Assembly: GCA_963682055.1 (NCBI GenBank)
Contig: OY821745.1
Coordinates: 29,757,342-29,821,341, forward strand
Direction: 5' to 3'
From: Primula veris
Taxonomy: Eukaryota > Streptophyta > Magnoliopsida > Ericales > Primulaceae
Length of the DNA stretch: 64,000 bases
Shown: positions 12,860 to 23,929 of the stretch, piece after piece
How the letters are laid out: each line of letters starts with the position of its first letter
Position numbering within the stretch: position 1 is the stretch's first letter
Program-made: the position numbers and the translations under genes
Notes under the pieces: model-generated
What the model was told of the DNA's origin: nothing
The model's input: only the letters and a program-made list of their open reading frames with translations
The model's database searches: none

Positions 12860-13536
12860 AGACATACGCGGCACAATCACATTTAAAGATTCAAATGCTA
12901 GAAACTTCACTGTTTTATGTCTTTGGTTTAATAATATTTTTGTTGTATTGTATAAGTTGCACTAGTCCAAATAACTGGGTTAAAAAAAATTCATTTGTTA
13001 GTTAACTTTTGTTTGGGTACAATACTCATTTTCTATTAATAATTAATTCTGGTCGGCATGTGGCTTGCTTACTTTCAAGTTTCATGTCGAAGGTAAAACG
13101 AGAAAATGTATTCAGAAATTTTATTTTCGGTAATTTTAGGCTTGCAAAGTAAATATTGAGCTTTTTATATAGAGGACCCACCACAAGTGCATGAAACTAT
13201 TTTTTTTTTTAACAGACGAAACTTATATTAATTTAAATCATTAGACAAGTAAGATCATAATTGGTCGAATAAAGTTGTCGAACAAAGAGTTACAAGTTCT
13301 TTTCTAGTATAATTTGCCAAATAATTAGACGGTTTATTCGCTTCACGAGACCCCAAATAAAAGACAAATCCTTGCATTCGCCGAGCTTACGAATATCTTC
13401 CACTAAAGATTCAACTTCCCAAGACAAGTGACAAATACGTGTCGTACAAAATCTAGCCAAACCGCTACTATCGGTTTGGAATATAATGTTACTCTTAACT
13501 TTTGTCTAACGCTTTTAGCCAAATAAGTGTCTAACG

Positions 13537-13854
13537 TATTAACAGTACTAATTCAAACCATGAGGATAATACACGGAGTGATAAGTATGTTATATAAACG
13601 GAGTGATAAGGGTGGTTATTCTCATGGTTACAAAATTGGTGGAGATATATTTGAGTGATAATGGTTCAACAATTCAAACACAAGTGATAAATACGGGTTG
13701 TTACTCAAGATTAAGACGTTTAAAATAGATAAGAGATTAACTTCTATAGTTTATCTTTTGTATATAAATAATGATGTAACAAAGTCTCTGATCACGTTGG
13801 TTTTCTAATAGAAATAAATAAAAACACTTTCTTCCTTTATCACAATTTTCTACT
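13537..13854 (+). repeat. 5' LTR of the copia element
   Basis: Begins TATTAACAGTAC and ends TTTTCTACT, so it lacks the usual TG...CA ends. Contains a TATA-like TGTATATAAATAATG near 13758 and AATAAATAAAAA near 13812. Lacks the 7-bp GAGATTG block present in the 3' LTR. Confidence 0.92.
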
Positions 13855-13868
13855 TGGTATCAAGAGCT
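13855..13868 (+). other. Primer-binding site (initiator tRNA-Met type)
   Basis: TGGTATCAAGAGCT immediately after the 5' LTR, one base longer than the plant initiator-Met consensus TGGTATCAGAGC. Confidence 0.85.
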
Positions 13869-13914
13869 TTTGTGACCAGAGGCCATAATTTTTTTTTTCC
13901 CACCTTTATTTCAA

Positions 13915-15088
13915 ATGACAACTCTTTCCCTCAACGTCAGTAACTTTATCACCTTGAAGCTAAACCAAGAAAATTACCCATTGTGGCGTGAGCAAGCTCT
14001 AGCTCTTGCCGAAAGTCAAGAACAAATTGACCATCTCACTGGTGATTCAGAACCTCCAACACAATATACGATCCCAACTACAGAAAATCCAACAAAAAAA
14101 TAACCCCCGAGTATGCTACATGGCGTAAATCCGACCGTCTCTCACCGAGGAAGCTCTAGGCCTTGTAATTGGCCTAGACACTGCCAAAGACGTGTGGGAT
14201 GCGCTCCAACAAGCCTATGCTCAAGACTCTCAAGAACGAGAGTTCACACTTCGTCAAGAATTGACATATCTTCGGAAAGAAGATGATGTTTCTATTGCTA
14301 GTCATCTTCGTACTCTCAAGGGTATATGTGACAGTTTATCTGCTATTGGGTGTCCGGTGCCAGAAAAAGAAAAAGTTTTTTCTCTCCTGACAAGTTTAGG
14401 GCCGAAATATGAGTCCTTCACCACAACAATGTTGAAGCCCCCACGTCCCAGTTACTCGGAACTTGAGTCTCTTCTTAAAGGATACGAGCAACGCCAGACA
14501 TGGTACGCCAACAACAAACAGGTACAACAGTTGGCGTTTTATGGTCAAAAACAACGCCAAACACAACACAGTTCAGCCAATCGTAAGCCACAAAATGTGT
14601 TCAGTTCCAACGGTCGTGGCTTTCAAGCACACAATTCTGGGGCTACCAATTACAACAACTCAAGTCAAATAAGGCTGATTTATCGTGAAAATAACAATCA
14701 AAATATGACGGAACGTTGACCCCCACCTCCTGGACAAAGACGTATGACTCCGGCTGAGCGGGATATGTATCGCACTGAGCGGTGCCAATATTGTGGAACA
14801 TCTGGGCATATCGCGAAAATCTGCTGGTATATACCGAAACATCCTGTGAAACAAGAAGACATCCCTCAAGCATTAGCTGCACTTACACTTGACAATTCAG
14901 TTGTTGATTCAGAATGGATTACCGACACCGGAGCTTCTAATCACATGACAGGTAACGCAAGTATTTTAAATAATCTACGCACTAATTTAGGATCTGATTC
15001 CGTTCTAATCGGAGATGGTACTTCTCTTCCTATTAAAGCTGCTGGCGATACATTTTTTAAAAAACAATTCTATATCTCTTCCAATTAA
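13915..15088 (+). pseudogene. copia gag-protease, broken frame
   Basis: Gag starts at ATG 13915 with the family-typical N-terminus (ITLKLNQENYPLWREQ). The frame is lost near 14100, where a short deletion and frameshift follow an A-run, and resumes at 14163 with TAKDVWDALQQAYAQ and the rest of the UBN2-type gag. An in-frame TGA lies at 14717-14719. Beyond it the same frame gives the CCHC knuckle CQYCGTSGHIAKIC (14785-14826) and the aspartic protease site ITDTGASNHMTG (about 14918-14953), then is lost again near 15060-15085. Three lesions therefore separate gag and protease from pol. Confidence 0.92.
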
Positions 15089-18000
15089 TAATGTTTTTCA
15101 TGTTCCTCACTTGGCAAAAAATTTATTATCAGTTAGCCAGTTAACAGACCAATTTCCGTTAAATTGTGAATTTTCTAATGTTGGTTTCTGTCTTAAGGAA
15201 CGAGAAACAGGTCAAGTAGTGATGAAAGGGAGGCGCAAGGGTGATATTTATGCAATTTCTAATCCACACGAGCTCCATTTTTCAAATAGATTTAAATCTA
15301 GCACTGCAGAAGTTGGGCACCGGCGTTTAGGGCATCCACAAGCGTCTTCACTACAACTGCTTAAAAATAAAGGCCTAATAGAGGTCATAGGAGTTAATAA
15401 ATTAGATTCTATTTGTGAGAGTTGTCAGTTAGGAAAAATGAATAAATTACCTTTTAGTTCTTCTGAACACACAAGTTCTAATTGTTTTGATATAATACAT
15501 TGTGATTTATGTGGACCTGCTCCAATAACTTCTATTGGTAATTTTCACTATTATGCTTGTTTTGTTGATGATTTTTCTAGATATACGTGGATCGTTCCAC
15601 TTAAGCGAAAATCCAATTTTTCAGAAATGTATTTTGCTTTTGAAAAATATGTGGAACGTCAGTTTAACAAGAAAATAAAAATCTTTCACTCTGATGGAGG
15701 TGGTGAGTTTATTAATTCTCAATTGAGCACTCACTTCCAAACACAAGGCATAGTTCACTACATATCTTGTCCTCACACCCCCGAACAAACAGGTATGGTT
15801 GAGCGTCGCCACAGAATTATACGCGAACTAGGTATGACAATGCTTTTTCAATCTGGTGCTCCATTGTATTTGTGGGTAGAGTCTTTTAGTACGGCTGTAT
15901 ACTTAATTAATCGGCTCCCGTCATCCGCCATAAAATATGATACACCGTATTTTAAGTTGCACGGTAAAAATCCTGATTACTCATCATTACGAATTTTTGG
16001 ATCAAAATGTTTTCCTTATACTTGGGATTCTAAAAGAAACAAATTTGATGCAAAAACGATCTCATGTGTTTTTGTAGGTTATAGCGAAAATTACAAGGGG
16101 TATAAATGTTTTCATCCGCCAACTCGTAAAATGCTTATTTCCAGACATGTGGTCTTTGATGAGAACAATTTTTTATTCAAAGATAAAAATAGCTCCAGAA
16201 CCAAATCGTCAAATGATGAGTGGTTAAGTATTTTTGATTCCTGGGTAACACTACCATTTAGTCATATTAATTTGAATTCTTCATCTACAAGTTTAGGTTC
16301 TCATGAGATTCCACTTGGAAAATTGTCAACACCAGTAACAATCACGAGTCCTACATCTACTAGTTCGCAAGCTATTCACGATTCAAACTCACTGTCAAAC
16401 GAACCTAGTTTAGCTGAAATGACCTCTACAGGAGGTCGTGCGCAATCTGAATTTGAGACAACAAACATAAACACTACAGCATACTCAAATTCTAATCAAC
16501 TTTCTCAATTTCCTAATATATTTACTAACTCAGACTCTATTTATCTATCTCCTGAACAGGTGGAAAATGAGACCTCAAATACCATCACCATGGCAGAGGA
16601 TACTACAATTGGTGAAAGTCAGAACCATTCACCTGCCCATATTTCTGTAACATCCCCAAATATATCCCAGCCCCCCCAACCTTCAATATTTACTCACGGA
16701 ATGGTAACTCGATCACACATGGGAAAAACGAAACCAAACCCCAAGTATGCAATGACAGTTGTTACACATGATATCCCACGTGAACCGCGCACTATCAAGT
16801 CGGCATTGCAACATGAAGGTTGGCGTGCTGCCATGGAGGACGAATTAGCTGCTCTTCATCTTAACAAAACTTGGGAACTTGTTCGTCGTGATCCGTCAAT
16901 GCACGTCATAGGTTCCAAATGGGTGTTTAAAGTAAAGTTGAAAGCGGATGGTTCACTTGATCGCCTAAAGGCTCGTTTAGTGGCTAAGGGTTATCATCAA
17001 GTCGACGGTGTAGACTATTCTGAAACTTTTTCACCGGTGATAAAACCTGGAACGATTCGATTAGTTATTAGTCTTGCCCTTGTCCGTGGTTGGAATATTC
17101 GACAGCTAGACGTAAAAAATGCATTTCTTCATGGTCGAATCTCCGAAAACATTTTTATGGAGCAACCTCCTGGAATGACTGATTCAAAATTTCCAAGTCA
17201 TGTGTGTAAGCTACAACGAGCGCTATATGGTCTTAAACAAGCTCCGCGAGCATGGTTTGATCGTTTTTGTAGTTTTTTAATTTCTTATGGATTTTTTTGT
17301 AGTTTAGCCGACCCGTCTTTGTTTTTTTTGCATTCCTCTCATGGTACACTAATTCTTTTCCTCTATGTTGATGATATGCTAGTTACAGGTTCCAGCACGC
17401 AACTTTTGGATACTTTTATTCAAACTTTGAGTACTGAGTTCGCCATGAAGGATTTGGGCCCGCTTCATCATTTTTTAGGAATCGAGATAACACCAACTTC
17501 TCATGGATTGCACTTATCTCAAACTCATTACGCTTTCACCATTCTTGAAAAAACAGAGATGGTCGACTGCAAGCCTATGAGCACGCCTATGGAGGCGAAA
17601 ACGAAAGGCCTTACTATTGACACACCCCTGGAAGATCTTAGTAACTATCGGGGAATTGTTGGGGCCTTACAATATTTAACACTTACACGTCCTGACATTT
17701 CTTTTAGTGTGAATTATGTTTCTCAATTTATGCATGCTCCTACTATTTCACATTTTAAAATGGTCAGAAGAATTCTACGATATGTTAAACGTTCCCTTCA
17801 CTATGGACTTAATTTTACTTCTCGCACCACTCTGAGTTTGTGTGCTTTTTCTGATGCAGATTGGGCGGGTTGTCCAACTACTTGGAGATCCACCACCGGC
17901 TATTGTACGTTTCTTGGGAGCAACCTTATTTCTTGGTGTGCAAAAAAGCAAAATACAATTTCTAGATCAAGCACCGAAGCGGAGTATCGTGCCATGGCTC

Positions 18001-18389
18001 ACACTACTGCCGAACTCACTTGGCTAACATTTATTCTTCGAGACCTTCGTATTCCTACACTTGATCCTCCAGTCCTGTTTTGCGACAATCTCAGTGCACT
18101 CCATATGACAGTCAACCCGGTGTTTCATGCACGAAGCAAACACATCGAATTGGATTATCACTTTGTGCGAGAACGTGTTGCACTTGGTCTACTTGTCACT
18201 CAACATGTCTCTACTAATGACCAGCTAGCGGACTTATTTACAAAGCCAATGTCCAAAGCCTCTCTCAAGTTCTTTTGCAACAAACTATGCCTACAGCCCC
18301 GACATAGTTTGCAGGAGGATATTAACAGTACTAATTCAAACCATGAGGATAATACACGGAGTGATAAGGACGTTATACAAACGGAGTGA
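15015..18389 (+). CDS. copia pol: integrase, reverse transcriptase, RNase H
   Basis: An open frame of 1124 codons; the first roughly 22 residues are out-of-frame leader before the true reading begins. The integrase zinc finger uses H102, H107, C134 and C137. The catalytic triad D164, D227, E263 has the classic 35-residue spacing. The RT carries LKARLVAKGYHQ, QLDVKNAFLHG, ALYGLKQAPRAWF and the active site LYVDDM (about residue 783). The RNase H region has FSDADWAG and RSSTEAEYRAM, and ends near KHIELDYHFVRE. All expected catalytic residues are present. The last roughly 22 codons run into the 3' LTR. No start codon or frame links it to protease in this copy. Confidence 0.95.
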   Translation: MVLLFLLKLLAIHFLKNNSISLPINNVFHVPHLAKNLLSVSQLTDQFPLNCEFSNVGFCLKERETGQVVMKGRRKGDIYAISNPHELHFSNRFKSSTAEVGHRRLGHPQASSLQLLKNKGLIEVIGVNKLDSICESCQLGKMNKLPFSSSEHTSSNCFDIIHCDLCGPAPITSIGNFHYYACFVDDFSRYTWIVPLKRKSNFSEMYFAFEKYVERQFNKKIKIFHSDGGGEFINSQLSTHFQTQGIVHYISCPHTPEQTGMVERRHRIIRELGMTMLFQSGAPLYLWVESFSTAVYLINRLPSSAIKYDTPYFKLHGKNPDYSSLRIFGSKCFPYTWDSKRNKFDAKTISCVFVGYSENYKGYKCFHPPTRKMLISRHVVFDENNFLFKDKNSSRTKSSNDEWLSIFDSWVTLPFSHINLNSSSTSLGSHEIPLGKLSTPVTITSPTSTSSQAIHDSNSLSNEPSLAEMTSTGGRAQSEFETTNINTTAYSNSNQLSQFPNIFTNSDSIYLSPEQVENETSNTITMAEDTTIGESQNHSPAHISVTSPNISQPPQPSIFTHGMVTRSHMGKTKPNPKYAMTVVTHDIPREPRTIKSALQHEGWRAAMEDELAALHLNKTWELVRRDPSMHVIGSKWVFKVKLKADGSLDRLKARLVAKGYHQVDGVDYSETFSPVIKPGTIRLVISLALVRGWNIRQLDVKNAFLHGRISENIFMEQPPGMTDSKFPSHVCKLQRALYGLKQAPRAWFDRFCSFLISYGFFCSLADPSLFFLHSSHGTLILFLYVDDMLVTGSSTQLLDTFIQTLSTEFAMKDLGPLHHFLGIEITPTSHGLHLSQTHYAFTILEKTEMVDCKPMSTPMEAKTKGLTIDTPLEDLSNYRGIVGALQYLTLTRPDISFSVNYVSQFMHAPTISHFKMVRRILRYVKRSLHYGLNFTSRTTLSLCAFSDADWAGCPTTWRSTTGYCTFLGSNLISWCAKKQNTISRSSTEAEYRAMAHTTAELTWLTFILRDLRIPTLDPPVLFCDNLSALHMTVNPVFHARSKHIELDYHFVRERVALGLLVTQHVSTNDQLADLFTKPMSKASLKFFCNKLCLQPRHSLQEDINSTNSNHEDNTRSDKDVIQTE
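18311..18319 (+). other. Polypurine tract of the copia element
   Basis: GCAGGAGGA directly before the 3' LTR, the usual plus-strand primer position. Confidence 0.75.
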
Positions 18390-18644
18390 TAAGGGTGGTT
18401 ATTCTCATGGTTACAAAATTGGTGGAGATATATTTGAGTGATAATGAGATTGGGTTCAACAATTCAAACATAAGTGATAAATACGGGTTGTTACTCAAGA
18501 TTAAGACGTTTAAAATAGATAAGAGATTAACTTCTATAGTTTATCTTTTGTATATAAATAATGATGTAACAAAGTCTCTGATCACGTTGATTTTCTAATA
18601 GAAATAAATAAAAACACTTTCTTCCTTTATCACAATTTTCTACT
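18320..18644 (+). repeat. 3' LTR of the copia element
   Basis: 325 bp with the same TATTAACAG...TTCTACT ends as the 5' LTR, about 98% identical apart from a 7-bp insertion. Followed by the target duplication TAACG. Confidence 0.92.
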
Positions 18645-19524
18645 TAACGTCCTTAGACAAGTGCATGAAACCAGTTCCTTATGTTTTTTTTTTTTGTAAA
18701 GCTAGCTAGGTACATCAATTAGTGGCCATGCCAATTGTATTGAATTTGTGGGTTTCCTCAATAATTTAAAAATATATTTTTTACACTGTAATTGTCTGAT
18801 GTAATTTTCATCTAATGGCTTTATTGTTTAAGTTTAGCGCGGGATTTTTTAGTATTAATTATTTTGTAGCTCATGAAGTTTTTTTTTTCCTGACTTACAT
18901 TTTTTTTTCTCGGACTAATTGAGTAACTTGAATCAATAAAATTATAAGATATATCGTCTTTGATTAATAAACAGAAGAAGAAGAAGAAAGAATCGGTAAT
19001 GAACCTATATGTTAAAGAAATGATGGGCCTATATTCCTTTGATTTGCTTACTTGACTCTTATTTGGGTGCATTGTCATTATTCAGTTACAACTGATTTGA
19101 TAAGGAGTGCTTCCGGAGTTTGGATCATATGTATTCTGTTCTCTGTCTTATTTCATGACTTCTTAATTATTTTCGTTCAAATTTTAAAAAAATTCAACTT
19201 ATTTCGCTCTTTTATATAGTTTTATAATATATTATATACAAATTTCATAATATTTAGACATAATATTGCTCTAAATGATTTTTTAATTTCACTAATTAAA
19301 ATATACTAGTTTTTTTATTTATTACAAATTAAATTGTTTATGACTTTTCTATTAAAAATAATTGTTTGAGTGTATCAATATATATGTAATCGTAATTGTA
19401 GAATTTTTTACATTTTTTTTAACAAATATTTTGGGTTAAAAAGGTAAGTGAAAACGAAAGTGGACAGGAAATATGAGACAGAAGATCCGGACTCGTGTCC
19501 ATGCCATTAATGTTTAACCAATAA

Positions 19525-19850
19525 TTAAAGTATAAATTAACAAAACATACTACTTTTGAAACTAAATTACCAAAAGCATACCCTTACAACTTTAACTATC
19601 AAAAACATACCAAACAAATTTAAATTTAATCATGTTTATTCTTTTCTTTATCTCTCTCTCTCTCATTTTACTTTCTCTCTCTCTGTATCTCTTCATTATT
19701 TTCTCTCATCAATTTTTCTCTTTATCTCTCTCTGATTTTACTCTCGCTCTCATCCATTCTTCTATATATCTTTCTTTAATATCTCATTCTATCTCTCTCA
19801 CTTCTTTCATCACGAAAACCCGCCACTAACTATCGAAAACCATCTAGATT
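19525..19850. repeat. Dispersed repeat, copy C
   Basis: Starts TAAATTAACAAAACATACTA and TTTTGAAACTAAATTA, like the copies at 36738 and 39422, then runs into a CT-rich tract (19635-19800). Short frames in the CT-rich tract are low-complexity translation. Confidence 0.65.
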
Positions 19851-19876
19851 ATATATATATTCATATACATATAAAT

Positions 19877-19923
<47 letters not shown>
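19848..19923. repeat. (AT)n/(CA)n microsatellite
   Basis: A compound TA, CA and TA dinucleotide tract. Confidence 0.95.
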
Positions 19924-19924
<1 letters not shown>

Positions 19925-20548
19925 GTAATACACAAATATTACACTATTTGATACCCCGTAATATATGAAAAATATATGGAATTGGTGAAATTGTTTTCTA
20001 TTTATTGAGTTTTGAGACTATTGTAAACATTGTGGGTTTCAATTTTATCTCTTCGGTGATCGGTCTTTAGTCTTGCCCGACTTGCTTTTTAGTAAGATAA
20101 GTTCTGACAATTTTATCTCTTTTCTCTCATTCTCTATATATTTTTTAGATAGATTTTCGGTACTTCTTTCAGTAGAGTTACTTGGCTATTTATAGGCAAT
20201 TATGTCTCATAGCATGTTGACAAATATCTCCATCTCGTGCGTCACCTCATGGGCTTTCCCACTGTGGGTCTTTACTAATTGGGCTAAGATAGTTATTGTA
20301 TAATTGTCCATTCCTAAGTGTGAAAAATACTTTTGTACCATAAGTTTTATTATTCAAGTATTGGATACCCTCTAATAAGGTTTGAGTTGATTCATACCCG
20401 AATAGATATATTCGGATCAAATTTTTAGGTTGTATCTTTTTACAATCTTTATTTTCACTTCCAAATATACACATACAATTAATTTCGAAATGTGCAACAC
20501 ATTGTTACACTAAACGATATTATTATGTCAAAAGTCATTGACATATTA

Positions 20549-21616
20549 GACTCGTTTGGTCGCATCTTATAAATATAAAATTATACTTTTTTTATGGAGG
20601 TAGAAAAGTATACTTTTTATGTTTACTTTTAAGTATGTAAATGTTGTTTTGTGAATTCTATAAAAGTGTAATTTTCAAGTAAAATGTTGTTTGGTAGAAA
20701 ACTATGTACTTTTACTTTTTATTAATAAAATACTAATATATATTATTTTCTTTTATCTTATTTTTAACATTTTCAACCAATCATATGAATAAAAACAAGA
20801 ATGGTTTATTTCTAACTTGAATTGAAGTCTTTTTTTTCTAAAAAATATCAAAGTACAATTGGGAAGAAAAGTATTGTTTAACGTCATGAACTAAATTTGT
20901 ATACTATAAATTACGTCTCTCCAATATTTATATGAATTTTATTAGTATTATTTAGTGTTTGAAGTCTATAAAGAATTTTTAATAGAAAAGTGTTGTTTAA
21001 CGTCTGGAATGATGTATTAACCTTCAAGGAAGAAAAGTGGTGTTTAACGTCAGGAACTATATGAATTTTTAATATATTAACCTTCATCGGGTTAATTTTT
21101 CTAATTTATGTCGTAAACTACATTATAGAAATGATGTATTTGAAAGGAAAATTCATTTATCTACATTTACATGCCTACTTTATTTTTAATAAGTATTTAG
21201 CATAAAATAACGAAATAGTAGCAATAGGTAAAACCCCATCGATTTGATTTTAGAACCATGCAAGCAAGAAATAGAAATAGATAATACTCTAAACAACAGT
21301 GCCAAAAAATAGAAATAGATTTGAGAAACAGTAAGAAATAGAAATAGAAATAACCAATATTCCAAATAACATGGTCAAGTATCGAAATTGATTTTGAGAA
21401 ATACCAAGAAATAGAAATAGTTTACAACTACACTACCAAAAAAGTAACATTCATTCACAAGTAAAATGTATCTTACTTTTAATAAGTAAGATAAATGAGG
21501 TTTACTTTTGACAAAAACTAAATATTTTAGTTGTACAACCAAACAACAATTTTACATATCATACTTAAAAGTAATATTAATTAAGTAAAAGTACATGTTT
21601 GCCAAACAAGGCCATT
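20549..21616. mobile_element. MITE-like element with 'ACTCGTTTGGT' ends
   Basis: Left end GACTCGTTTGGTCGCATCTT; the complement of the right end is GGCCTTGTTTGGCAAACATG. The two ends share internal words (TACTTTTAAGTATG) in inverted order. The interior has repeated AGTGTTGTTTAACGTC blocks and a cluster of GAAATAGAAATAG (21266-21420). No coding capacity; target duplication unclear. Confidence 0.5.
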
Positions 21617-21639
21617 AAGTCTTAACATGTGCTCCATAG

Positions 21640-22200
21640 ACAATACATTAGCTGAGCCGATATATGATATGTGGGTCGATACAACAGTTAAACGATATTT
21701 GTCTTTTTAAAAAAAAATTAAATATGCCGTTGTATTATGAAGTTTTCTACATCAGTGAATCATCAATTAGATAGAATTCATATATTTATTTATTTTTATA
21801 AAAATGACTTATTTTCAGAAAAATACACATGCTTTCTAATAAATAACTTATTTTACAAAAAATGACTTATTAAAAAAATGACTTGTTTTAACAAGTGATT
21901 CATTTAAAGAAAATATGACTTATCTTAGAAAAAAGTAACTTATCCTTAGAAAAAATGATTTTTTAAAGAAAAATTCAAAGTGACTATTTTTCGAAAAAAT
22001 AACTTATTTTTGACAAGTGGTGGCTTAACTTTAAAATACTTATGTTCATAATAATATTACTTGTGGTGAAATAAGTGACTTTTGTTTAAAAGTGACTTAT
22101 TTTCAATTATCATTGGTGTAATTTTAACCTTCAACGATCTACAATTTTCTTCTGCAGTAAACGCGCGGTATACACCTTCAAAGTATGTCCTTTTTTGTGT
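21640..22200. repeat. AAAATGACTTATTTT-rich dispersed repeat
   Basis: Begins TATGAAGTTTTCTACATCAGTGAATCA and continues with many variants of TGACTTATTTT. The same family recurs at 35431-36130, at a non-equivalent place in the other duplication copy, so it is a dispersed repeat rather than part of the duplication. Confidence 0.6.
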
Positions 22201-22435
22201 CTAACGAATTTTTATGTTCTGACTCAGTGTGAGTTAAATATCCGCATTAATCTTATATGTTATAATTGAAAATAATTAAAATTCAGCTACGTATTTTCCT
22301 CATCATTATGACATTAATAACACTCCACTTTTCTTGGACTAATAATATTTTGCAAGACATGACCACGACAAAAATTAGTTTTTCATTGAAACTTCTCGAT
22401 GTGTCAGGAAAAAACTACTGCAAGTATTCTTTCAA

Positions 22436-23471
22436 TCAACAACTGAATTGGCATTCACAAATAGTATGATCGGACACTGGAAAACACACCGATTTACCAT
22501 CATCAAAACGAAATGCACATGCACGAGTGCACTTGTCGCAATCTTTGAATCTACCTTGATATACTTTACAAGTGCTCGAAATGGGACCACCACATTCGTA
22601 TCTACAGAAACAATCTCCGACCTGACAAAAGCTGACCGCCTTTTCTGCATCGGTGTGCATACCCTTACATTTGGAGTCGCAGTCGTTAGAACAACTTCCT
22701 AATACCTCAAGGCAACTTTGTTGTTCTGCCATAACTGCAATGGAAGTATTTCATGGAAAATTTATGAGAAAAGAATGAAAAAAGTGATATATTAGCATTT
22801 CCTCAGAACAGTTGCTCGTTTCTTTTCATGAACACGTACTATGTCACAGTTTGTAAACTAATATAATCTCTTGTAGAAATTTCTTATAGTTTGTTTATTA
22901 ATAATTAAATTACTTGTAGGATAGCAATTATATATCAAGTTTCCAGTACAGATATAACTCTATAAATAAAACTGCTAAATTGTTCTTGTATATCTTCAAG
23001 CAGCAAAAGCTAAACGCACAACATATATATAGTCTTGAAACGTTTATTTATTATGCAAGTCATGAGTTTCATGGCATGTGTAGGGGTGAAGCCAGAAATA
23101 GTAAACGAGGGTGTCAAAATTTAGAATATAAAAATGAAGGGTGTAAAATCGTCGTTTTTAACGTATTTTAATTAAAATACATGATTAATATTTAAAAAAT
23201 CAGAATTTCAAAATTATGGGAGGTGTCGTTCGCTCCCGATGTCTGCACTTAGCTTTCTCTGTACATGTAATTTAATTCTATGTACTTTGGAGAAAGAAAA
23301 ACATTAACGACAATGAAAATGTCACTAAATTGGTACATAAATCCCTTAAACATACGTACGTCAATTATGCCTTTTATTCTTCTAAGTTTAATAATGAAAG
23401 TATATGTAATTACCTGAGGTGGCAATAAGGAGAAATGCAGCAATAGTGTAAGAGAGCTTGGAAAATTCCAT
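22436..23471 (-). CDS. Two-domain defensin-like secreted cysteine-rich peptide (copy 1)
   Basis: Exon 1 is 23471-23414 (58 nt, ends in phase 1) and exon 2 is 22734-22436; a 679-bp GT-AG intron separates them. The 118-aa product has a signal peptide (residues 1-22, hydrophobic core TIAAFLLIATS, likely cut after VMA). The mature part has 16 cysteines in two 8-Cys modules, each ending CxC-x3-C (CFCRYEC and CECQFSC), like the tandem DEFL/LCR class of plants. Such peptides are secreted, disulfide-folded, and act in defence or reproductive signalling; which applies here cannot be told. A TATA box (TATATAAATA, 23527-23536) lies about 56 bp upstream of the ATG. The paralogue at 32674 is 78% identical over exon 2, with all 16 cysteines kept. 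Confidence 0.9.
23072..23250. mobile_element. Short insertion in the defensin-like gene intron
   Basis: About 180 bp present in the copy 1 intron and absent at the matching place in copy 2 (GCATGTGTGTTTTCTC near 33317). It starts TAGGGGTGAAGCCAG, which resembles the ends of common hAT-type plant MITEs. Ends approximate. Confidence 0.5.
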
Positions 23472-23526
23472 AATGATTATATGAATTCGCAATAAGATGA
23501 TTTTCTCGAAACATTAGTATACTGAC

Positions 23527-23536
23527 TATTTATATA
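23527..23536 (-). promoter_or_regulatory. TATA box of defensin-like gene copy 1
   Basis: TATATAAATA on the - strand, about 56 bp before the start codon. The equivalent site in copy 2 is the one hit by a transposon. Confidence 0.75.
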
Positions 23537-23929
23537 CACTACAGATACACTAATGCATGCATAATGTATTGGTGAAATAGATAGTATTAATTGAGGGGAG
23601 GGTAATGCAAATTGTATTAAAATAAACATTTAATTATGACGCTTGCAACATAATCTTGTAAGTGATCGGAGAAAGTATATAGTTTTTTGCCCATGTATGA
23701 ATGTATCTTCACAAAGAAAAGTTTAGGGGATCCCATACATGAATTCATCTTAATTGATGTTATACACTATCTTAAATATTGCTTCACTAGGTAATTGTAA
23801 GTGCATGCACTGAATATTGAATCTCTCCCAAATAGATACATAGCATCATCTAAATTATAAGAAAACACTCGGCGCAGTTATTTCCAAATAGGTACATATA
23901 TATACAAAAAAAACTCAAAATAAATCAAA

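Larger units (their letters stand above)
13537..18644 (+). mobile_element. Ty1-copia LTR retrotransposon, nearly full length
   Basis: A 5108-bp element with 318- and 325-bp LTRs and a 5-bp target duplication TAACG (13532-13536 and 18645-18649). A Met-initiator primer-binding site TGGTATCAAGAGC directly follows the 5' LTR, and a polypurine tract GCAGGAGGA precedes the 3' LTR. Gene order is gag, protease, integrase, RT, RNase H, which is the copia order. The LTRs differ by about five substitutions and one 7-bp indel. At an assumed 1.3e-8 substitutions per site per year that is roughly 0.6 million years. Frame breaks in gag and at the protease/integrase join mean this copy cannot make the whole polyprotein. 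Confidence 0.97.
13183..18671 (-). mobile_element. 5'-truncated LINE, split by a copia element
   Basis: A 15-bp duplication ACAAGTGCATGAAAC flanks the composite insertion (13183-13197 and 18657-18671); the paralogous empty site in copy 2 (about 31593-31608) has it once. On the - strand the LINE part is 18656-18645 joined to 13536-13198 and ends in a poly-A tail (T run at 13199-13212). It encodes the C-terminal RNase H-like region of a plant non-LTR retrotransposon: HLSWEVESLVEDIRKLGE, then in another frame SREANKPSNYLANYTRKEL and a stop. Only about 350 bp remain. The copia element sits inside it. Confidence 0.85.
12860..23830. repeat. Segmental duplication, copy 1
   Basis: Matches copy 2 (31085-35375) in collinear blocks: 12860-13197 with 31085-31605, 18672-19015 with 31606-31915, 22345-23560 with 32590-33590 and 34178-34215, and 23560-23830 with 34215-34262 and 35135-35375. 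The blocks contain one defensin-like gene each. Copy 1 is enlarged by a LINE plus copia insertion and by MITE-like sequence at 19.5-22.3 kb. The matches are clear but diverged, so the duplication is old. Confidence 0.85.
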
